Shown: positions 56,810 through 64,000 of the stretch, piece by piece
Position numbering within the stretch: the first letter of the stretch is position 1
Layout of the letters: every line of letters begins with the position of its first letter
From: Aralia elata
Lineage: Eukaryota > Streptophyta > Magnoliopsida > Apiales > Araliaceae
Direction of reading: 5' to 3'
Length of the DNA: 64,000 nucleotides
Assembly: GCA_034770075.1 (NCBI GenBank)
Contig: CM068377.1
Location: 58,770,275-58,834,274 of the forward strand
Translations under genes and position numbers: made by a program
Notes under the pieces: generated by a model
What the model was told of the DNA's origin: nothing
The model's input: the letters and a program-made list of their open reading frames with translations, nothing else
Databases searched by the model: none

Positions 56810-58618
56810 TGTTAGATTTGTATATAGCGCGAACATGCAATCAAATTACATAAATAGTGCGGAAGCGCGATAAAAACAGATTTTAAAATTTTTCTTACAA
56901 ACCATCACCATGATCATCCATGTGCTCAATTATCAATTAAACGAAAGAGATAAAGTATGAGAATCATACCCTTGTAGAATCATGCTTCCACGGGTACGAG
57001 TTCACCTCCAAATCCTTCGCGTTCTTCTTGAATTCCACCGATGAGATTCCTTCCTTTGATCAACGTTAGTCACCCAAGTGTTTGGCCTCTAGAGGTGATC
57101 CACCAAGGAATAATAGTTGTTCAAGAAAGATGGGTGTTGGCAAAACTCTAGTTTCTATCTCTATAGAAATTGCAAGTACTCTCTCTCTCCAATTTTTATG
57201 GAAGAGTGTGTAACTGTCTAACCCTAAATCATGATAAGACTCCTCTTATTTATAGATATAGGGAACCCTCCTAAACTCTTTAGGATTAGGGTTTTTATTT
57301 TAATTAAACTCCTTTAATTAATTAAACTCCTAATCCAATTAGGAATTTATGAGAGAGTACTTCTATTAATTAATTCCCAATCCTATTAGGAATTAAATAA
57401 TAGTAATAGTAATAATAATAATAAGACTCCTCTTATTAATTTATATTTAATATTTCCAAAATATTAAATAATAAATATTAAGCTATTTAATTTATTCTAT
57501 CTCCATAGATTAAATTAAATATACTTAACTTATTATTACGATTATGCCATTTACTTCTTAAATAAATATTTTTCTTTTGCGGTGTGACCATTTAGGTTCT
57601 CCATATTAAACCGGTTGTGAACAAATCAATTAAAATAATTTTAATTTTATTTAAATAAATAAATTAAACTATTTAATTCATTTAAATAAATAATATTTAT
57701 TCTACAATAAGGGTAAGCCCCCTTAGCAATCAACGACTTTCCAAATAATATAGATTTCAACATTAATCACAAAAGAACCTTTCAGTGAATAGTTACCGTA
57801 CAATTCAATCCTTCTACCATACAATGTCCCAATTAAATATAAGACATGGAATTACTGTCAAGTCTTATTTTATTTAATTATATGTATTTCGATTCTCAAA
57901 TGCACAACTCTGATAATGCAAATTAGAAACTCCTTTCTAATTTCATTCTGCTTTGGCCAAAGACTTCTAAGTCGTCATTTATCGAATCATATAGGACATT
58001 CTCTCCTTTTACTAGAAGTGGTAGATTCTTTGTTGACCATTCACCTATCTCCATGTACAACTTATTATACCCAATCATACCCTTTGATATACCCTAAGGG
58101 TCTTAAGGGACATGTCAAAGTATAACTCATCACACACAAGATACTATGATGATCTCAAGTCCAAGGATCACTTGTACAAATATCACTAGAGGAATTCCTA
58201 TTGACAGGCGAGTAAAACTCCATTAGGTATTCCTTAGCGAGCCACGTTCAGTGAACTTATTCTCTAATAAGCACCTACATACTTGCTTTAGTGTCTCAAC
58301 ATAAATTATTATGAGATCAATCATCCTCTTCATAAGAGCAAGCAACGTATGTACTAATCTATCCGGATTCACTAATCCCCTTTTTAATAATCCAACGATT
58401 AGGAACGATTTTAGTTTGTGAGCTATGTAGAATTTAGATCTCATTAGCATGATCACCATCATGATTCTAAAAGCATTGCTCAAAACTATGGGTTTATCAC
58501 ATTTAATATAACAACACCATGTAGATAAAGTAAAATGCCTTTAACAACCGAATAAGATTACAAAGTATATGCTACATCATATCAAATATATGATTGGCTT
58601 GTGCGCATACTACTTTCA
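56810..58618 (-). repeat. 5' LTR of nested Copia (right on map)
   Basis: 1809 bp, pairs with 31839-33668. Minus-sense TATAAATA at 57247-57254. Followed by the TSD CATCT. Confidence 0.92.
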
Positions 58619-58623
58619 CATCT

Positions 58624-60332
58624 AAAGCTGCAAGTAGAGAAACATCTGAAGCTTTATACGATCGGATGGATCCAAAAGGGACCGAAGGTGAACGTGACTA
58701 AAGTTTGCAGGGTTCCTATCTCAATTGGTCAGCATTACAGAGATGAAGTGATCTATGACGTAGTCGATTTGGATGCTAGCCACGTTTTATTGGGACGACC
58801 ATGGCAGTTTGATGTGGATGTCACCTATAGGGGGCGTGATAACGTTTTCGTTTTCAGTTGGGATGGCAAAAAGATTGCAATGGTGCCGAAGAGAAATCTC
58901 GAAGGGCAACCTTTAATCTCTCTAATCACTTCAGCAACTGAGTTGGAGTCGGAGATCAAGGAAGCACAGAGGTACATGTTATGGTTGTACAAGCTCTAGT
59001 GCTAGAAGAAAAGAAGGAACCGAGCATTGTGATACCCAAGGAGGTACAGTCTATTTTGACCGAATTCAGTGAGCTGGTATCAGATGATCTGCTGAGTGAC
59101 CTCCCGCCACTAAGGGATATTCAACATCGTATTGACTTGATTCCAGGAGCAAGTTTACCCAATTTTCTACACTATCGGATGAGTCCGAAGGAAAATCAGA
59201 TCCTATAGGAAAAGGTGGAGGAATTGTTGAAGAAGGGATTTATTCGGGAAAGCCTGAGTCCATGTGTTGTTCCAGCATTACTATTTCCAAAAAAAGATGG
59301 CAGTTGGAGGATGTGCATTGACACTCGAGCAATCAACAAGATTACTGTCTGATACAGCTTCCCGATCCCGAGGCTGGATGATATGCTAGATATGTTGGAA
59401 GGATCAAAGTTGTTCTCCAAAATAGATTTGCGAAGTGGATATCATCAGATTCGGGTCAAGCCTAGTGATGAATGGAAGACAACTTTCAAGAGAAAGGATG
59501 GACTTTATGAGTGGTTGGTTATGCCCTTCGGACTATCTAATGCTCCTAGTACCTTTATGCGACTTATGAATCAGGTACTATGACCTTTCATTGGAAAATA
59601 TGTTGTCGTTTATTTTGATGACATACTAATTTATAGTCGGAGTAAGGAGGACCATAGAAGCATCTTCGGGTTGTGTTAGAGGTGTTATCCGAAAATAAGC
59701 TTTTTATTAATTTTAAAAAGTGCACCTGGCTGACCGAGCGCTTGTTATTCTTGGGATATGTGGTCAGCTCAGAGGGAATTTTGGTGGACGAAGACAAGGT
59801 AAGAGTCATACGGGAATGGCCGACCCCGAAGACAGTAGGAGAGGTACGAAGCTTCCATGGGTTGGCGACATTTTATCGTCGGTTTATTAGAGATTTCAGT
59901 AGCATTGTGGCTCCCATTACGGAATGTTTAAAGAAGGGTAAATTTCAATGGGGGGAAGCAGCTGAAATAGCTTTTGCAGTCATCAAAGAAAAATTGTGCA
60001 CTACTACTGTCCTTGCTTTACCCAGTTTTGAGAATTTATTCGAAGTGGAGTGTGATGCTAGTGGGATCGGAATTGGAGCAGTTCTATCGCAAGAGAAAAG
60101 ACCGAAAGCATTCTTCAGCGAAAAGTTTAGTGATGCGCGACAGAAATAGAGTACCTACGATCAAGAATTTTATGCGATTGTTCGTGTTATGAAGCATTGA
60201 GAGCACTATTTGATTCAACGAGAATTTAGTTTATACACCGATCATCAAGCTTTGAAGTATTTGAACAGTCAGAGAAGTTTAAGTAACATGCATGCTCGGT
60301 GGGCAACCTATTTGTAGAAATTTCCTTTTGTT
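58624..60332 (+). pseudogene. Chromovirus protease C-term, RT and RNase H
   Basis: Resumes the protease interrupted at 31838: IDVVDLDASHVLLGRPW-type core at about 58750-58805. RT blocks follow: VVPALLFPKKDGSWRMCIDTRAIN, KIDLRSGYHQIRV, MPFGLSNAPSTFMRLMNQVL and the catalytic YFDD near 59612. Next is LGYVVSSEGI...VRSFHGLATFYRRFI and RNase H (VECDASGIGIGAVL, YTDHQALKYLNSQ). Frameshifts lie near 58975 and 59680. Stops lie at 59206, 59350, 59581, 60147, 60198 and 60315; each fits one C-to-T or G-to-A change in a codon for Gln, Arg or Trp. FDD in place of VDD occurs in chromoviruses. Confidence 0.87.
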
Positions 60333-61684
60333 TTGAAACACAAATCTGGGGTTCTAAATAAGGTGGTAGATGCATTAAGTCTGCGAGCGAGTTTGTTAGT
60401 CACTATGCATCAAGAAATTATTGGATTTGAGTTTCTGAAAGAGTTGTATCCGGATGATGAAGATTTTGCCGAAGTCTGGGAAAGTTGTGATCGTAAACAA
60501 ATAGAAGGAGAGTTCCATGTGACCGATGGCTATCTTTTCCCAGAAAATCAGTTATGTATTCCTCGGGGATCTTTGAGAGAGAAACTGATTCGGGAGATAC
60601 ATGGAGGAAGTTTGAGTGGTCACCTGGGACGTGATAAGACCATCAGTGGTGTAGCCGAACGATATTATTGGCCTCAACTGAAACGTGATGTGGGTAATCT
60701 TCTTCGAAAATGTTATGTATGTCAGACCGCTAAAGGACAAGCTCAGAATACAGGTCTCTACATGCCTCTACCTATACCAAATGCTATATGGGAAGATTTA
60801 GCGATGGATTTTATCTTGGGTCTTCCTCGGACTCAGCGAGGAGTGGATTCAGTCTTTGTGGTGGTCGACAGATTTTCTAAAATGGGACATTTTATTCCTT
60901 GTCGGAAGACGTCGGATTCATCTCATATTGCTCAGTTGTTTTTTCGAGAAGTGGTACGGCTCCATGGGGTTCCTCAGTCTATCACTTCAGATCGAGATTC
61001 AAAGTTTCTTAGCCATTTTTGGATCACGTTATGGCGGCAGATGGATACTACTCTCAAGTTTAGTAGCACTGCGCATCCACAGACTGATGGACAGATCGAA
61101 AATTTGAACCGAATGCTTGGAAATTTGATTAGGAGTATTTGTGGTGATAAGTCGAAGCAGTGAGATGTGACGTTGGCACAAGCTGAGTTTACATATAATA
61201 ATGCGGTTCATTCCGCTACTGGCCAATCTCCGTTTGCCTTGGTGTATTGATAGGTTCCTAAGCATGCGTTAGACTTGGTCCATCTGCCGAAGGTTGCTGG
61301 GACGAGCGTTGCTGCCGAACATATGGCTGAGCAGGTTCAGGATGTTCAGGATGTTCAGGCAGATGTTCAGGTTATGGTGTTTTGCGAAAGGAGAAGTTCC
61401 CGATCGGTTCTTATAACAAGCTGAAGCCTGGGAAATACGGTCCGTATAAAGTGATCAAGAAGATCAATGATAATGCATATGTAATCGACTTGTTGAAGGA
61501 TATAACTATCTCTCTTACTTTCAATGTTGCTGATCTTTATGCGTTTCATGATGATGTGCCACTTTATCCAGAACATAACTCGGGGTCGAGTTCTTCGCAG
61601 GTGGGAAGGACTGATGTAGGACAAATGGCGTTGGAGTTTGAGGAAGAGCTGGATAGAAAAAAGACTTCAAAGAAACGCGCATAA
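60333..61684 (+). pseudogene. Chromovirus integrase, C-terminus inside the LTR
   Basis: 276 open codons: zinc-binding IHGGSLSGHLG...CYVCQTAKG, catalytic D in AMDFILGLPR (near 60810), D in TSDRDSKF (near 60990) and E in DGQIENLN (near 61100), then LGNLIRSICGDKSKQ and a stop at 61161. It goes on through further stops (61248, 61251) to a deletion within the C-terminal linker near 61370, where GATGTTCAG repeats. A last frame (61382-61684) reads KYGPYKVIKKINDNAYVIDL, FNVADLYAFHDD and then crosses into the 3' LTR at 61612, ending at 61684. No chromodomain is seen. An integrase tail coded by the LTR is known for CRM-type elements. Confidence 0.83.
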
Positions 61685-62119
61685 CCCTTCGGGTTCGGGC
61701 GTGTTCTGGGTTCGGAGTCGGATAAGTCTTCGGGAGATCAGATATGGCGTCATGGCTTCGGGAGATCGTCGGATTAGATTTGTTTTAATTATTATTAGAA
61801 TTGTTATTATTTTTAGTAAGTAAATCCATTTATGGTAGTAGAGTTTAATTAGGAAGTGGATTCTTTATGGTAGTAGAAGTTTAATAGGAAATTAGATACT
61901 CTTTAGGATTTAGTTTCCATAATTGTAGGAATTCTATTATAGATTGGAAAGGAAGTTTGTTAGCTATAATTAAAAACCTGGCTTGTGGGTTGAAATTATA
62001 GATTTATTATTCATTGATTAATAAAATTAGAGTTATTTCTCTTATTTTCTCTGGTGGATTCCAATTTATGTGTTTTTAGAATTTACGCTGGTAAATTCTT
62101 ATACTTCCGTTCTGCGTCA
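61612..62119 (+). repeat. 3' LTR of chromovirus
   Basis: 508 bp; pairs with 29871-30402; the first 73 bp are also coding (integrase tail). A ~24-bp segment (GAGATCGGATATGGCG repeat unit) is missing compared with the 5' copy. Followed by the TSD ACACC. Confidence 0.92.
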
Positions 62120-62124
62120 ACACC

Positions 62125-63506
62125 TTAACTAAACAAATACAATAAAATGAGTTATTTAGATAAGATTTAGCAGCCCATAAATCTATATAGACAACCCCAC
62201 ATACTGCGCATAAACAAAAGAAGAAAAAAAACATTTTTCTTTAAAGGTTTGTATTTAATCTGCTCCTTTCTGCACCTACATTAGAGGACTAGCTCTAACG
62301 AGAGCCGATTTGTTTGCACAAATGAATTTATGAGCACCACCATTGGTGGACATATATTGCCCAAAAATTTGAAAAGAAAATAAATCATTGAATATAAGAA
62401 AGCCTTCATGATTTTCCTAATATTTCAAAAATCTCCACCACAAACCCACTGTGTCGGCAGCCTTGAGAGGTTAGCAGAGCATCATGGTTATAATCATGCA
62501 TGTGCCTTATTGTTATTCTCATGCAATTATTTAGTCAAGTGCTCAGACTTATACTATTAGCACAATTAAGTTATGTATATAGTATATATATACACACACC
62601 TACCAACTCCACTTGCAAGAAAAAGAGAAACGAAGGGGACAAGCCTGAAAACATGGAAAAGAGGAAAGAGGAAAAAGACAATAAAATAAAGAAAGGAAAA
62701 GAAAGAGAAAGAAAACAAAAGATAAAATAAAGCCAACTCCACTCCCACGCCTTTCATTGAACTGATCAGAAGAAGAGAGAGAATAAATAATCTCTCCTAA
62801 TTGTCTAGCATTAAGAATCTTAAATATTATAATGGGACCTTGATGAGAAAGTTGATGAATTATGAGGGGATTGAGCCATTATTTGAAGACCAAGGATGGA
62901 GTATATGTCCTACAATATTTACGAGTCCCTCCATATTGCTTTGTCCGTGCCGAACATCTCGGATGGAACTAGCGTCGTGTCTTCAAATTATCCTATAGTA
63001 GTTCTATAGGAAGTGTTGAACCAAATCGAAATTATCAATAGTTCAAGGTCTGGGACACCAAATTTTTGAATCCCATGAAATTGAAACTACTGATTTGCAA
63101 GCAGCAGTTGAGCAATAACTGGGAAGAGAGAGGAGGTTTGAGGAGGAAACATAGGAAACCATTAAACCTGTAAGCTTCTCTCTCACGAAAACTTGGTTTA
63201 TTTGCGAAACAAGAGAGAGAGAGGAAAAAAGAGCAGCTGCGATTTTTAGTGACAGAGCTAGGGAGTGGGCATTCGTATCTCTTGGAACCTCTTTGGTGGT
63301 TTGCATGATTACAATGATCGTTACAAAGGTTGCAAAATTTTGTGGCATATGCAGTTGCCTGTAGTCCTTGTTACTTCTCTCGGCGCATGAAGTATTATTG
63401 TCAGTGTTGTATTGGCTCATCTTAGGATTTTAGGTTGCGTAATGTGCTAGCTTTCCTTAGCATATGTTCGTTGATAGGGTCTTTCTCGGTGATGAGTGTT
63501 AAGGCC
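62125..63506. other. AT-rich flank without recognisable gene
   Basis: Target DNA of the chromovirus on the right side. It contains a short TA/CA run (62576-62600) and purine-rich tracts (62620-62730). The reading frames here are short and low in complexity. A plus-strand piece near 63065-63160 is rich in Glu, Arg and Gln and might be a relic of a coiled-coil protein, but it has stops. Confidence 0.4.
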
Positions 63507-63582
63507 TTAAGAACTTCACTGAAGTTAACTTTTGAGAGAAAGAATTAAGAACTTCACTGAAGTTAACTTTTGAGAGAAAGAA
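63507..63582. repeat. Tandem duplication of 38 bp
   Basis: The unit starting TTAAGAACTTCACTGAAG occurs at 63507 and again at 63545 with no visible difference across the 38 bp. Confidence 0.95.
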
Positions 63583-63610
63583 CCAATTAATTTTGAGTCC
63601 TTCTACGCTG

Positions 63611-63970
63611 ACATGGATTTAGGACATGGAAATTGGACATTTCCATGTAAATTTCCATGTTCCCTTGTTTTTTTTTTTGTTTTTTTTTTTGGTATTTATT
63701 CTAAACATATTTATATTATGGATTTTAAAAAAAAAACAAAAAAAACTGAAAAAATTAGGTGTAATTTGGATATATATCAAAAAAATGGTTGTATGGGCCC
63801 ATACAACCATTTTTTTGATATATATCCAAATTACACCTAATTTTTTCAGTTTTTTTTGTTTTTTTTTTTAAAATCCATAATATAAATATGTTTAGAATAA
63901 ATACCAAAAAAAAAACAAAAAAAAAAACCAAGGGAACATGGAAATGTCTAATTTCCATGTCCTAAAAACA
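63611..63970. repeat. Near-perfect palindrome, foldback/MITE-like
   Basis: Centred on GTATGGGCCCATAC (63791-63804). The arms extend about 165 bp to the right and 176 bp to the left; the left arm has an extra ~11 bp (TAAATTTCCATG). Outer ends share TTAGGACATGGAAATT. Two overlapping reading frames, one per strand, give the same peptide only because of the symmetry. Confidence 0.93.
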
Positions 63971-64000
63971 TGTTTGTGTAGACTTATTCATTAATTTTTC

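Larger units (their letters stand above)
31839..58618 (-). mobile_element. Ty1/Copia retrotransposon, minus strand, nested in the chromovirus
   Basis: It has 1.81-1.83-kb LTRs (TGTTAGRTTTG...CTACTTTCA on the plus strand) flanked by CATCT at 31834-31838 and 58619-58623. The PBS lies next to the right LTR and the PPT next to the left LTR, so it reads right to left. Its internal region is split by the Tat-like element at 38322-56008. Coding order on the minus strand: leader, gag (from 37135), protease, integrase, RT, RNase H, PPT. All reading frames are badly decayed. Confidence 0.9.
29871..62119 (+). mobile_element. CRM-like chromovirus (Ty3/Gypsy), split by nested insertions
   Basis: LTRs start TGATGTAGGAC and end CTGCGTCA, with the TSD ACACC at 29866-29870 and 62120-62124. 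PBS is tRNA-iMet type. Gag and the first half of the protease lie at 30437-31838; the rest of pol at 58624-61684. In between is a 26.8-kb Copia element. Without the insertion the element would be about 5.5 kb. The pol frame runs into the 3' LTR, and the RT and integrase blocks look chromoviral; together these suggest the CRM clade, but this needs a tree. Confidence 0.85.

Noticed and set aside
62500..62730. Lys/Glu-rich 76-codon ORF
   Set aside because: The charged half is a translated GA-rich tract; no start context or homology.
63043..63420. 125-codon minus-strand ORF in the right flank
   Set aside because: Ser/Leu-rich with no motif; it runs against purine-rich DNA where open frames are common by chance.
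63613..63958. Overlapping ORFs on both strands that give the same Phe/Lys-rich peptide
   Set aside because: The identity is produced by the palindrome; composition is poly-T/poly-A and there is no protein-like pattern.

Overview
This window is plant nuclear DNA, most likely from a eudicot: it is AT-rich and consists almost entirely of LTR retrotransposons of plant-specific lineages (Athila-like and Tat/Ogre-like Ty3/Gypsy, a CRM-like chromovirus, SIRE-like and other Ty1/Copia). I see no host gene, tRNA, rRNA or CRISPR array. Element limits were fixed by eye from TG...CA ends, paired LTRs, primer binding sites (PBS), polypurine tracts (PPT) and 5-bp target-site duplications (TSDs). Lineage names rest on protein motifs, not on a search.

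Left nest (1-28834). The oldest layer is a minus-strand SIRE-like Copia element whose 5' LTR ends at 27347. It was hit by (i) another Copia family, of which an LTR survives at 1-1508; (ii) an Athila-like Gypsy element (1623-14410; TSD GATGC/GATAC), itself carrying a solo LTR (8840-10164; TSD ACTAC); and (iii) a pol-deleted, gag-bearing Gypsy element (17355-26087; TSD AGACT), which has a 2.84-kb solo LTR of another family (22300-25140; TSD ATTCC) inside its own LTR. A second LTR of the SIRE-like family, a solo copy on the plus strand (27368-28834; TSD TATTA), sits head to head with the first, about 20 bp away.

Right nest (29871-62119). A CRM-like chromovirus (TSD ACACC) was split inside its protease by a minus-strand Copia element (31839-58618; TSD CATCT). 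That Copia was in turn split in its leader by a 17.7-kb Tat/Ogre-like Gypsy element (38322-56008; TSD TCATG). The Tat-like element is the best preserved and richest object here: gag, protease with G-patch, a 170-bp GT-AG intron that joins the protease and RT frames, RT-RNase H, integrase, two antisense genes (one DUF7745-like, one a three-exon plant-mobile-domain gene), and a 70-bp tandem array of 11 units before the PPT.

Right flank (62125-64000) is AT-rich DNA without a recognisable gene. It has a 38-bp tandem duplication and a ~340-bp near-perfect palindrome.

All polyproteins are broken by nonsense codons, most explained by C-to-T or G-to-A change, and by frameshifts. The most notable non-coding signals are GC-rich palindrome clusters at a similar place upstream of the TATA box in three different LTR types, a shared 18-bp stem-loop ahead of the PPT in two Gypsy elements, and an AT hairpin array in the Copia leader.
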